DNA of 64,000 nucleotides, taken from positions 5,394,001-5,458,000 of the forward strand of contig JAJNNQ010000077.1 in NCBI GenBank assembly GCA_027886175.1, given 5' to 3'. A program made the translations under genes and the position numbers. This stretch comes from Phylloscopus collybita. Lineage: Eukaryota > Chordata > Aves > Passeriformes > Phylloscopidae. Below the pieces are notes generated by a model, which worked only from the letters and a program-made list of their open reading frames with translations, was not told the DNA's origin and made no database searches. Of this stretch, positions 30,604 through 40,947 are shown piece after piece. Numbering within the stretch: the stretch's first letter is position 1; each line of letters starts with the position of its first letter.

Positions 30604-32190
30604 CCATGACAGAACCTCATGGACCCAAGGGTCCATTGTGACTCTGTAGGGCCTCATGGAATAGAGGGTCCATTGTGACACAGCAGGGCCTCGTGGAACC
30701 AAGGGTGCATTGAGGCACAGCAGGGCCTTGCTGGAACCAAAGAAACCCCTGCTAAAAGCAGGGCAACTCCTAGAACCAAGGAGTCCATTGGTACAGCATA
30801 AAACCTATGGAACCAAGAGGCCATTGGGACGAAGCAGGAGCTCATGGAACTAAGGGGACATTCTGACCCATTGGGATTGCATGGAAGGAAATGTCCATGA
30901 TGACAATGCAGATCCAACAACACCATGGAGACACTATGGAACCTCATGGATCCAAGGGGCCATTGTGACACCAAAGAACCTCATGGAACCCAGGATCCAT
31001 TGCGACATAGCAAGGCCTCATTGGAACAAAGGAACCACTGTTGACAGTACAGAAACTCATGGAACCAAGGGGCTGTGGTGACAGAGCAGGGACACCTGGA
31101 AGCAAGGAGACCAGTGACATTTAGGAACCTCATGGAACCAAGGGTTCATTAAAACACTGCCCAAGCAAGGAGATCGTTTTGGACACTGTGGAAGCTCACG
31201 GAACCGAGTGGCCATTGTTACACTCCAAAATGTTGTTGAACCAAAGAGACCATGGTCCAACTACAGAACCTCATGGCACTAAGGCTTCACAGTGACACAG
31301 CAGGGTTCCATGAAACCAATTGTCCATTGTGACAATGCAGATCCAAAGAGACCATGCTGACACTAGGGAAGCTCATGGAACCAAGCGGCCATTATGACAC
31401 AGCAAGGCCTCGTGGAACCAAGGAGACCATTGTGACACAATGGAATCTCATGGAACCAAGGGTCCATTTTTACAGTCCAGAACCAAGGAGACCATTTTGA
31501 CAGTACAGAACCTCATGGAATCAAGAGTCAGTTTTTAAACAGTTGGGCTTCATGGAACCAAGAAGCCATGGTGACACAGCAGGGTCACATGGAACCAATG
31601 GTCCATAGTGATACTGTGGATCCAAGGAGGCCATGCTGATACTATGGAACTTCATGGAACCAAAGGTCCATTGTGACACAGTTGGGCCCCAAGGAACAAT
31701 TGTCCATTGAGACAATGCAGACCCAAGGAGATCATGGTGACACTACAGAACCTCATGGATCCAACGAGCCATTGTGACACTGTGGGACCTCATTGGAACA
31801 AAGGCCATTGTTGATAGTATGGAAGATGCTCATGGACACTATGGGACATTGTGGCACTGCAGAGCCTCATGGAACAAAGGAGACCACTGTGACACGGAGG
31901 AATTTTATGGAACCAAGCCACCGTTTACACACGACAGAACCAAGGAGATCATTGTTGGCAGTGTAAAACCTCATGGAACTGAGGGGCCATTGTTATACAG
32001 CCAGGCCTGGTGGAACCAAGGGGCCAGTGTGACACCGTGGGGCCCCATGGAATCAAATATTCCTTGTGACACAGTGGGGCTGCTTGTCACCAATTGTCCA
32101 TTGTGACACTGCAGATGCAAGAGACCGTGGTGACCCTATGGCAGTTCATGGAACCAAGGGGCTGTTGTGGCACACCAAGGCCTTGTTGAA
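30604..32190 (-). repeat. Minisatellite block C, colinear with block B
   Basis: About 1.6 kb of the 36-bp family in the same orientation as block B. It begins directly at the provirus 3' LTR and follows the same sequence of variant units as 11,350-12,907, with scattered point differences. It stops at CCAAGGCCTTGTTG, then changes into unrelated sequence. Confidence 0.92.
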
Positions 32191-32232
32191 GGTGAAAAGT
32201 TTACCTTGAGGTAAACTTGAGGAAGATGTTCC

Positions 32233-32880
32233 TGACTTAAAAATATAGTATATTCTCTTCGAATACACCTCTGAAATCTGTACAATTAACCATAGAAGAA
32301 TTGAAGAGTTGAAATGAAGTTATTCCCAGGGGCTTTTCTTGTTCGAGTGCTTTGGAATATTAATGAGCCTTTGGCACTGAATTCCTGAACTGAAGAGATG
32401 AAGACTGAACAAGCCTCTGGAGAGATAAAATTCATCAGGGAATTGCTGAGGATCCATCCTCAGCAGAGCAGATTGAAGAGATTCCAGGGGTTTCCAGCTG
32501 CTCAAGAGCTGTGAGCTCACGTGCAGGCACAGGGGCTCCATGGTGGCATCTGAGGGGTCTCTGGGCTCCTGAAGATCTCTTTGGTCACACTCAGTCCCAG
32601 GGGCTCTGTGGTGACATCCCAGGGCTCCTTAATCTTTCTGAGGTTCATGAGATGACAGACAGTCCCAGAGCTGCAGAGTGACAGCAGAGGTGTCTGTACC
32701 CTGGCAAGGAGCCAATTTGTCCCAGGCAGTGGCAGGAGTCCAGTGGTGACATCCCTGTGCTCCTAAAGAACAGCGAGGTCACCGACACTCCCAGGGGCTC
32801 CATGGGGACATCCCAGGAGTGTCCAGGCTGCCAAAGAGCTGGGATGTCACAGACACTCACAGGGGCTCCATGGGGACATC
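32233..32880 (-). repeat. Left arm of an inverted duplication (69-bp repeat element plus LTR edge)
   Basis: Reverse complement of 34,098-34,745, including the junction between the LTR edge (CCTCTGAAATCTGTACA) and the 69-bp-repeat element (ATTAACCA...). It has fewer or differently spaced 69-bp units near its inner end. The spacer between arms is about 1.2 kb. Confidence 0.85.
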
Positions 32881-33520
32881 CCAGGCTCGGTTCAGCCGCA
32901 GCCCAGCAGACGGAGCTCAGAGCTCCCCGGGGCCTGCGGCTCCTCCCGAGGGGCAGCGCTGGGGCAGCTCCCACCTCTGCCCCGGGGCAGCAGCAGGGAC
33001 AGCAGCCGAGGGAAGGGCTGGGGCTGGGCCAGGCCAGGCCTGGGCTGCACAGCAGCAAAAGCTTCTTCCCCCACAGGGGGCTCAGCCACTACCCAGGCTC
33101 CCCAGGGAATGGGCACAGCCCCGAGGCTGCTGCAGCTCTAGGAGCCTTTGGACACCGCTCCCAGGGATGCCCAGGCTGGGATTGTTGGGGTGTCTGTGCA
33201 GGGCCGGGCCTTGGACTCCATGATCCCGGTGGGTCCCTCCCAGCTCAGCCCATTCTGCAATTCTCACCCTTTGGCTCAGCCTTTCTGTCCCCAGGAGGAG
33301 CTGGCAGAGCTGCTGGGCTGGGGCAGGAGCAGGGCAGCCCCAGCGTTCCCCTCTCTGTGACACCACAGCAGTGACAGCCCCAACATTCCATGCCTGGAGA
33401 TGCTCCAAGGGAAGTGTCCAGAGCCGTGTCCAGTCAACAGAACTGCCCGGCCACTGACCCTGAGTGACCATGGCCCTGCCAGCTCGGAGGCACCGCTGGG
33501 GCAGCTGCACCTCAGCCCTG
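32881..33520. other. GC-rich spacer, no gene recognised
   Basis: Very GC-rich, with overlapping open frames on both strands (to 205 codons) that lack any domain. It lies between the inverted arms and the LTR at 33,521. Confidence 0.5.
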
Positions 33521-34104
33521 TGATAAATGAATGATTTTGGGCTAACTAACTTGTAACTATATCAGTATTTTACAAAAAGACAAATGATATGTTATTAGCG
33601 TCAGAAAACTGATGTTTGCAGATGTGTATGAAAAAAATAGGATACAGGATGTAATTTGAAGTCAGTAAAATCCCAAAACTGAATAGGTTTTGGGGTAATT
33701 GGAAGATCGGCCTTGAGATGGACAGTTGGTATGGTTCCAGGTACAGAATTTAAGTTGTATTTTTATTTAAGGCTTATTTTGGGAATATGATGTTGGCTAA
33801 TGTAACAGAACGCTTGGGGTGTATGCATAATCAGTCATATCTATATATCCATAAATACTTCTGGTTGGCCATCCTTTGTGGTGGGACAAAGTTGTACAAA
33901 GGTTCAATTCCACCTGTATAATCCTTTATGCATAAATCCTTGAGAAAGTCTGGGGCTGGGATTGGATCCAGGCACTGCCAGGATCCTCTCCCAGAAGTAG
34001 TTTAGGAAGCCTGGGGCTCCTGGTTTGGGTCCTTTGTGAACCTTGTGACCCAACAGGAGCTTCTCTAATAAACTTGGCCTGAAGCTGCCACTCTGCCCAT
34101 GGCA
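33521..34104 (+). mobile_element. LTR of a nonautonomous element
   Basis: A 584-bp TG...CA unit starting TGATAAATGA and ending CCCATGGCA. It has a TATA-like CCATAAATAC (about 33,848) and AATAAA at 34,067. It is followed directly by the 69-bp-repeat element, as at 18.03 kb. No obvious primer site follows. Confidence 0.75.
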
Positions 34105-34693
34105 GGAACCCCTGTGAGTGTCTGTGACATCCCAGCTCTTTGGCAGCCTGGACACTCCTGGGATGTCCCCATGGAGCCCCTGGGAGTGTCGGTGACCTCG
34201 CTGTTCTTTAGGAGCACAGGGATGTCACCACTGGACTCCTGCCACTGCCTGGGACAAATTGGCTCCTTGACAGGGTACAGACACCTCTGCTGTCACTCTG
34301 CAGCCCTGGGACTGTCACCTCATGAACCTCAGAAAGATTAATGAGCCCTGGGATGTCACCACAGAGCCCCTGTGACCGAGTGTGACCAAAGAGATTTTCA
34401 GGAGCCCAGAGACCCCTCAGATGCCACCATGGAGCCCCTGTGCCTGCACGTGAGCTCACAGCTCTTGAGCAGCTGGAAACCCCTGGAATCTCTTCAATCT
34501 GCTCTGCTGAGGATGGATCCTCAGCAACTTGGAGGTTCCCTGATGAATTTTATCTCTCTAGAGGCTTGTTCAGTCTTCAGCTCTTCAATTCAGGAATTCA
34601 GTGCCAAAGGCTCATTAACATTCCAAAGCACTCGAACAAGAAAAGCCCCTGGGAATAATTTCATTTCAACTCTTCAATTCTTCTGTGGTTAAT
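34105..34693 (+). repeat. 69-bp-repeat element, third copy (sense)
   Basis: Same sequence as 18,030-18,690 with one fewer tandem unit; ends at TTCTTCTGTGGTTAAT. Together with the adjoining LTR edge it forms the right arm of the inverted duplication. Confidence 0.8.
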
Positions 34694-35680
34694 TGTACAG
34701 ATTTCAGAGGTGTATTCAAAGAGAATGTACTATATTTTTAAAAATGCAGCGGCGTTTTTTGCCCCATTTTGTCAGATTATACCCTTTTGTGACCCAGAGA
34801 TGGGGCAACTGAGAGGCATTTTAAAAACTATTATTCCATTTTCAGTCCTATGTGAAGGGGGACAGTACAGATGTTACAATTCACACCATCACAGTCAGAA
34901 GCCAACTATTTCCTAATTACAATACATTATAAGCGTTTCTTGGCCTCTCAGCTTTTCCCACACAATGCTGTTAATGCCCTAAAGCAAATCATCTAAAATC
35001 ACCCCTCGTGGGTCCTACTACAATGTACCTTGCAGAGTTCTATTTCTCCAAAGTATCTCGCCTTATTTGCAAGGCCGTCCCTTGAAACTTGTTTGTAGTT
35101 CCTTTTCTCTCTCAACAATGTCTGTCCTATTCCATGGCATTTCTAAGTCAGCATTTCTTATCTTAAATTTTGCCTACAGATACACATTATATACACATTA
35201 TGTGAGCCTTTTGTCAGGCTTTGAGAATTCTCTACAAATCCATTTCCCACATTTCCCCCTCTCGCTTGAATGGAAAGACTTCTTTGATGGCCTTGTTCAT
35301 CATTTGCCAAGCACAAAGAAGTACACAAGGCAATATCATGAACAGTGTCACTGTAACAATCAATGCATATAAACCTGTTTTGCAAAGCTCCTTTAGTCAA
35401 GGTGCAAAGCTCCATCATTCAAACAAGTCATCCAACCATGATCCATCCTCTGCTTCAATTTGATTTACCAAATCTCTCAGTTTTTGAAGTTGTTTGGGGA
35501 TGGATTCTGAATAGTCAGACAAATTCAAAGAACACAATCATTGAGGACTCTCTCAAAAATTCCCATCCTATTCCATGGCATTTCTAAGTCAGCATTTCTT
35601 ATCTCAAGGTTTGCCTACAGATGCACAGTATGTGAGTCTTCTGTCAGGCTTTGAGAATTCTCTACAATCCATTTCCCACA
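34694..35680 (-). mobile_element. Shrunken antisense provirus: partial 5' LTR, env tail, 3' LTR
   Basis: Read on the minus strand: LTR start (35,680 to about 35,565, TGTGGGAAATGG...), an abrupt jump into the end of an env TM gene (about 35,560-35,252), then a full LTR (35,251-34,694, 558 bp, TG...CA). The two LTR starts are close copies of each other (about 115 bp). Everything from the middle of the 5' LTR to the last part of env is missing. Confidence 0.75.
35252..35560 (-). pseudogene. ERV env transmembrane-subunit C-terminal fragment
   Basis: The minus strand encodes a membrane-proximal stretch (KQLQKLRDLVNQIEAEDGSW), a frame-broken hydrophobic membrane span (PCVLLCAWQM) and a short cytoplasmic tail ending EMWEMDL just before the purine tract and LTR. 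An in-frame stop and a frame change interrupt it. This is the usual layout of the end of a retroviral TM protein. Confidence 0.7.
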
Positions 35681-36313
35681 GTGGGGCACTTTGGCTGTGG
35701 CCCAGCTCCATCCTCCTGCGGGGCTCAGGGCCTGTTCCCGGCCATGGCCAGCCCTGCGCGGCCTCTCTGCTGGCCCAGAGCCCGGCAGAGCCCGGGGCAG
35801 GGCTGTCTGTGCAGGCCCACAGGTGCCAGGGGCTGTGCAGGAGCTGGCAGAGGCTGCCCAGCAGGGAGGCCATGGGGCACAGAGCCCCAAGGCTGCTGTG
35901 GGCCCCACGGCAGAGGGGCCCTTCCCCCCGCAATGCTCCTGTCCTGCCCTGGGCCTGCACAGGCCCTGTGGCACCATGGCTGGGCCAGCGCCGCACAAAG
36001 GGGCCACGCAGCCGCTGCCGGGGCTGACAGCAAGGCCAGGCACACACAAGGAATTGCTGCCCATGGCCTGGCCTGGGCAGGGCTGCCTGTGCCAAAGGCA
36101 CAGCTCAGCTGCCCTTGGGGGCTGCAGGAGAAGTGCAGAGCCCCGAGAGCCTCCCTGGCTGTGCTGGAGACCAAGGCTGGAGGAGGGAAAGGCAGGGCTG
36201 CTGTGGGATGGGGAGGGGATGGAATTCCAGCACACACCTCAGTTCTCTGATGATCCTGGCACCATGCTGCTCCCTGTTTCAGCCTGGAGCAGGGCAGATG
36301 TTTATGGGGCAGC
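35681..36313. other. GC-rich stretch, no gene recognised
   Basis: Open on nearly all frames because of composition (for example 199, 223 and 206 codons on overlapping frames). No domain or splice pattern supports coding. Confidence 0.5.
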
Positions 36314-36728
36314 AGCTTTGGTCTTTCTACAACAGTTTTGCCAGTTATTGTGTATTTTTTGAGGCAACACTACCATCTTGTGTTAAAAATTATAATTGCA
36401 ACAGGTTTATGGCGCTCTAGTTCATTTATAATGTAACACTGGCATCTTGTGTCAAAAGTTATAATTGCAATAAGTTGGGAATTTTTGGATTAAAACGAGC
36501 TGTTTGTCCTTAGTGAATTGTTAAAGGTGGCCAGAGAAGCTCAGGCTGGAGCCACAAGAGCCTGGCCATCCAATGAAGCATTCTCCAGGTGGTTTGAATC
36601 TAATGAATTTTTGAATGTAGGAGGCGACTGGGTTAATGTTGAATGAAAGCACGGAAGGACAGCGAGGGTGCTTTTAGAAGGATTGTATTCAAGTTGAATG
36701 AATACTCATTTGGCTTTTGACTGGGAAC
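36314..36728 (+). repeat. Left arm of a 415-bp inverted repeat
   Basis: Pairs with 37,181-37,600 (minus). The outer edge reads AGCTTTGGTCTTTCTAC, the inner edge GACTGGGAAC. It includes a direct duplication of about 45 bp (ACACTACCATCTTGTG and ACACTGGCATCTTGTG). The arm carries a short coding-like segment, see the Cys-rich frame entry. Confidence 0.85.
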
Positions 36729-36960
36729 TACCCCCAGTTGAGGATAATCTCAGAAACCCACGGCAGTGGGGACAAATAGGGGTGACCCCTTGCATTGTGT
36801 GTGGGCTGACAATTTTTCATTGGGAACCAGGATGGCATCCAGGTTGGGTCCTTCTCCACTGTAGAGGGTGCAAAAAGTGATGGTCTTGTATATCCCAAAG
36901 AAGAAGACCAAGATGCCCCAAGTGTATCCCAGAGCTCCCAAGATACTATAATTGGGAAGT
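36520..36960 (+). pseudogene. Degenerate Cys-rich reading frame, unrecognised family
   Basis: The left arm reads ELLKVAREAQAGATRAWPSN in one frame, reaching a TGA near 36,647 and another just before an ATG at 36,698. From that ATG an open frame runs to 36,880 with TPCIVCG and LLHCRGCKK. Past its stop (TGA) the same frame goes on to a further PRCPKC. Three CxxC pairs with added Cys and His suggest a zinc-binding fold. The inverted right arm encodes a diverged version of the first segment (AREAQARAARAWPSREALSK, 37,397-37,212 minus), and the two differ by an in-frame 6-bp indel, which supports former coding. I do not recognise the family; an accessory frame of an LTR element is one possibility. 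Confidence 0.4.
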
Positions 36961-37180
36961 AGCACATGATCAGTGTCAGATAGTGAGTGTAGTCTGTGGG
37001 TAAAATTTGAGCCCAAGGATTTGGATATCTTTGGGTACCCTATTGCAGCTGATGTTATTTTTAAGAAGAGAGGACAAATGGGAGGAGGTGACCTATGCTG
37101 ATATGTTATTCTCTCTCTGAAACTATCCAGAATGGCAGAGAAGTTGTGGGATTAGACTTCCCTTTGACCTTTGAATCCGA

Positions 37181-37600
37181 GTTCCCAGTCAAAAGCTAAA
37201 TGAGTATTCGTTCAACTCAAATACAATCCTCCTAAAAGCACCTTCTCCGTCCTTCTGTTCTTTCCATCAGCATTAACCCAGTCCCCTCCTAAGTTCAAAA
37301 ATTCATTAGGTTCAAGCCCAAACCACTTAGACAATGCTTCCCTGGATGGCCAGGCTCTTGCGGCTCGAGCCTGAGCTTCTCTGGCCGCCTTTAACAATTC
37401 ACTAATGACAAATAGCTCCTTTTAACACAAAAATTCCCAGCTTACTGCAATTATAACTTTTGACACAAGATGCCAGTGTTACATCATAAATTAACTAGAG
37501 CGTGCTAAACCTGTTGCAATTGTAACTTTAAACACAAGATGGTAGCATTGCCCCAAAAATACACAATAACTGGCAAAACTGTTATAGAAAGACCAAAGCT
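37181..37600 (-). repeat. Right arm of the 415-bp inverted repeat
   Basis: Reverse complement of 36,314-36,728 with scattered substitutions and small indels. Its minus strand keeps a 61-codon frame (37,397-37,212) corresponding to the interrupted frame of the left arm. Spacer between arms is about 450 bp. Confidence 0.85.
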
Positions 37601-37602
37601 CG

Positions 37603-37604
<2 letters not shown>

Positions 37605-37639
<35 letters not shown>
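37605..37639. repeat. (AC)17 microsatellite
   Basis: A perfect AC dinucleotide run of 35 bases at the outer edge of the right inverted arm. Confidence 0.97.
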
Positions 37640-37640
<1 letters not shown>

Positions 37641-38061
37641 GATGCAGAAAAGGGCAGCTCACCAAAACAGCAGCAATAAACAAGGATTTGCCCAATTCAC
37701 CCCCTGAACAGAAGTCAACTGATTATTGGATAATCGGGACTTAAATAGCCTTGAATAGACACCATTTTAGCTCACTTTCTCAACTTGTTAGAGAGAGCTC
37801 ACATCTCATGAGTTTGTAATAGATAAGGATAATAAATTTCAGAGTGAGACTTCCAAAAGCAATGTCTCCTGAGTTTAATTCCCCTGACCTTGGAGCAGGA
37901 AAAAGACAGGCAATCCCACTGTATCAGAGCCCAAGAACCCTTGGATCTGACACAGAGGCAGGTGACTAACTGAATAAAGGTGGTATTTTGTTTTTTTTAG
38001 CACCTGAGTTAGGTGTTAGGAAATCTCTTCTAGTTTTGTTTGGTGTGGAAAGTTCCCCATG
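37640..38061. other. No gene recognised
   Basis: AT-rich sequence with two AATAAA-type motifs (about 37,829 and 37,972), perhaps old LTR sequence. It directly abuts the 5' LTR at 38,062. Confidence 0.4.
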
Positions 38062-38377
38062 TGTTGGCAGATAGGGACCTGCGCGGAAGATTACGGTTGT
38101 ACGGGCAGTTAGGGTCCCCGCCTCTCCACCTGTTCCGACCGAATCCTGTTATAGCTCACAGACCCCCACGGCTGTGACGTCAACACGTTGCGTTCATAAA
38201 CGAAGCCGCGCACCAAATAATAAATGCATTCCACCGTCTACCATACTGGTATCCGCGAGTGGTTTGTCCGGCATGGTCTGTCAGTGGTAAAAGTAGTGAC
38301 TGCTGTAGCCCCGCTGAACCAGGTCGCCTCTACCGGTTCTCGCCATGCACCCACGCCACACGTGGCCCCCGGAGGCA
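38062..38377 (+). mobile_element. 5' LTR of the chimeric ERV
   Basis: 316 bp, TGTTGGCAG...GGAGGCA. Short U3 with a degenerate TATA (TTCATAAACG) and AATAATAAA close behind, giving a very short R region as in alpha/betaretroviral LTRs. Confidence 0.85.
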
Positions 38378-38379
38378 TC

Positions 38380-38397
38380 TGGTGCCAAAACCCGACA
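38380..38397 (+). promoter_or_regulatory. Primer binding site, tRNA-Phe-like
   Basis: TGGTGCCAAAACCCGACA begins two bases after the LTR end and resembles the 3' end complement of tRNA-Phe with a few differences. Confidence 0.6.
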
Positions 38398-38503
38398 AAG
38401 AAAGGAGTAGCGGCGTTTTGGGTGACATGCTGGTCAGCGAGAGGCGGCTAGAACAGCGGGTCTGATTCTAGCGATCGGGGACACCCGAGGAACCGCCCCA
38501 GAG

Positions 38504-40544
38504 ATGGATGCGCTGGAGCAGGTTGTATCTGAACTCTATAATCAATGGAAAATTACCTTCAAAGCCAAAAACTTTCGGTGTGCAGTCGTCCAACTAATGA
38601 AATTGTGTGTGATAAGTAGTCCCATTGATATTCTTCATAATGAATATTGGGACAAGTGTACGGAGGCTCTAGCACGTGATGTTATAATCACTGGCTTGAG
38701 CAAAGCTCTAAAAAGCTGGGGGAAAGTCACAGAGGCGCTCCGCAAGGCACTCAATGAACAGGCGTCTTGGAAATCTGCCCAGGCGTGCCTTTGAGCCACG
38801 CCGAAAGTCAGGGTCGGTGCAGCCACCCAAACGCGAATTGGGGATTTTTCCGTCAGTTCCGATTCACGTCGGGGAAGTGATGGAGCTCTTTCGCATTCGC
38901 CGCGATCCCTCAGTCCCGCACACACTCTGCCATCAACCACGGAGACAGCACCCGTCCTGGATGCGCAAACCGCTTGTGTGCCCACCGCAGCACTGCCAGA
39001 TCAGTCCGTGCCGACCGCTGAGCATGGCCGGCTGCACAAAAATAGTGACGCTTGCGATTTTAGTCACAATTATGACTGCGTAAGCCCAGACACGGATTGG
39101 GGGAGACCCCCACCATATGCGCCACAACATAGCGCCAGGGAAGAAGAAGGAGAGTGGAGCGGGGATCAGATTCCCTCCACACACATGCACGGTGGGACAC
39201 TCGAGGGGAGCGGGGTGGAGACCTCGAGCAGTGACGGGGAGGAGAGCTCACAGCCCGAGCTTGGGGCACGCCCACGACTCATGCCGAGTGCATGCCCCAA
39301 AGAGTCCCGTTGTTACTGTAACAGATCTCCTGCAGCCAAGCGCAGACACAGACACGAACAGAGACAGGAGAGAGGGAAGCCAGCCCACAGGAAGGGAAAG
39401 GAGCAGAGCCAAGTGCAAAAGCTCCACAAACAAAAGGCTCCTTGCTACACCACTTCTTCCTCTGACTCAGAGGTCTCAAGTGATGATAGTGGGCACTCAA
39501 TACACCCTGATTTCCATTCCCTGCACACATCAAGGCACACAAAAAGACAGAAATCACACAGACACCACAGATACCAATACAATTCAGGCTCAAACACAGA
39601 TAGAGAAGGAGCATCAGCCTTCCTTGCCAAGCATGCCAGTCCATTCACACCACCTGCAACCACCAAAAAGCCACAGAAGCCCATGCCACTTAGAGATTGG
39701 AGGGAGATCCAAATGGCATGTGCAGATCTTACCTCATCTGCAGGGCAAGCCTTTCCAGTTAGAAGGGCTGACAACAACCTACCTACTTATTCCCCTGTCA
39801 ACCCAAAGGAAGTGCAAGCAGTGGTGAAGGCCATAGCAGAAAAAGGGATCAATTCAGCCATGGTTTCAACCTTGTTAAATGGCATCTTTGGCAATGACGA
39901 CATGCTCCCCTTCGACATCAAGGAGACATGCTGGATAATTTTCGATGGGGCAGCCATGATTGTCTTCAAACAAGAGTGGGAGGACAGCTGCCTGAACATG
40001 CTTACCAGAGCCACATGTGACCAGCACCCCCTGCGAAATTCCAGCATTCAGCAGCTGATGGGCAAGGACCCCCAGATGGTCAGCCCACAAGCACAAATCT
40101 CAAGGACTGAGAGCATCAGAGGTCGCAGCCACCACCAGAGCAGCCAGAGAAGCCATCCTTGCAGCATGCAGGATCGTGGCCAAGCCGGCACCATGGTCCA
40201 CCATGAGACAAAGCAAGAGTGAAACCTTCACGCAGTTCGTGGACCGACTCCAAGCTGCTGTGGATGCCTCAGATTTGCCAGCAGAGGCGAAGGGACCAGT
40301 TGTGTCAGGATGCTTGCAGCAGCAATGCAACCAAGCCACAAGAGAGATCTTGTGTTCCGTGCTGCCAGGTGCCAGCATCGCAGCAATGATAAAGCACGTT
40401 GCAAGAGAGGAGAACGTGGTCCCTGTCCAAGCAGCAGTGGGTGCTACCCTAGCTCCGATCCCAGCTGCAGTCTGTGCTGCCGTGGCAGAAGTGATGGCTG
40501 CAAGAAGCTGTCCAGAGCAACCAGCGCCGCCAGATCAAACATAG
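38504..40544 (+). pseudogene. gag: gag pseudogene (MA, PPPY linker, CA), no nucleocapsid
   Basis: Three pieces. A matrix-like 96-residue frame (38,504-38,794) ends in a stop. A second frame (38,978-40,222) holds a linker with PPPY, the budding motif recognised by Nedd4-type ligases, then a Ser/His/Arg-rich stretch and the N-terminal capsid (RDWREIQMACADLTSSAGQA and on). The capsid C-terminal half, with the major homology region (SKSETFTQFVDRLQ), is in a third frame (open part 40,176-40,544), so a frameshift lies near 40,095-40,120. It ends before any zinc knuckle. The style is alpha/betaretroviral. It cannot make one Gag protein. Confidence 0.85.
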
Positions 40545-40947
40545 AAGCTTCTGACAAACATTCTCCTGCAGCTGTGCCACTTGCCCTTGTCTAGGGTGCA
40601 CTGTTTGCTCAGAGAGCAGCTTGTTCATGGCTGCCCTCAGACTATATATCTCTGTTATCTCTGTTACCTCTGTTAGTACCCTTTGATAAGCCTGTTCTCG
40701 CAACCCCATTGCTCTTGTTCCAAGTACACTGCTTGCTCGGGAAACAGTTTGTAGGCAACCGCCACCAGACTCATTAATAAAATGTTGAGAATCCACCGGA
40801 TTCCATGCATATGGCTTGTCATACCAGGTAAATTAAGTAAATCTGTTCATGTCAGGCCGTGATGCTAATCGCGCTTTTAAGTCTCTTTGACAGGCCTGCA
40901 AGACGGGCATTTTCCCTCATCCTCGTGCTCTCGTGACCACTTGAACC
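40545..40947 (+). other. Junction where pol is missing
   Basis: About 400 bp between the end of capsid and the env signal peptide. No protease, reverse transcriptase or integrase motif is visible. Two imperfect direct repeats (TGCACTGTTTGCTC... at about 40,598 and TACACTGCTTGCTC... at about 40,725) are seen. Confidence 0.6.

Noticed and set aside
39117..39827. 236-codon plus frame overlapping the chimeric ERV gag
   Set aside because: Shifted shadow of the gag linker and capsid region; it lacks retroviral motifs, which are in the other frame.
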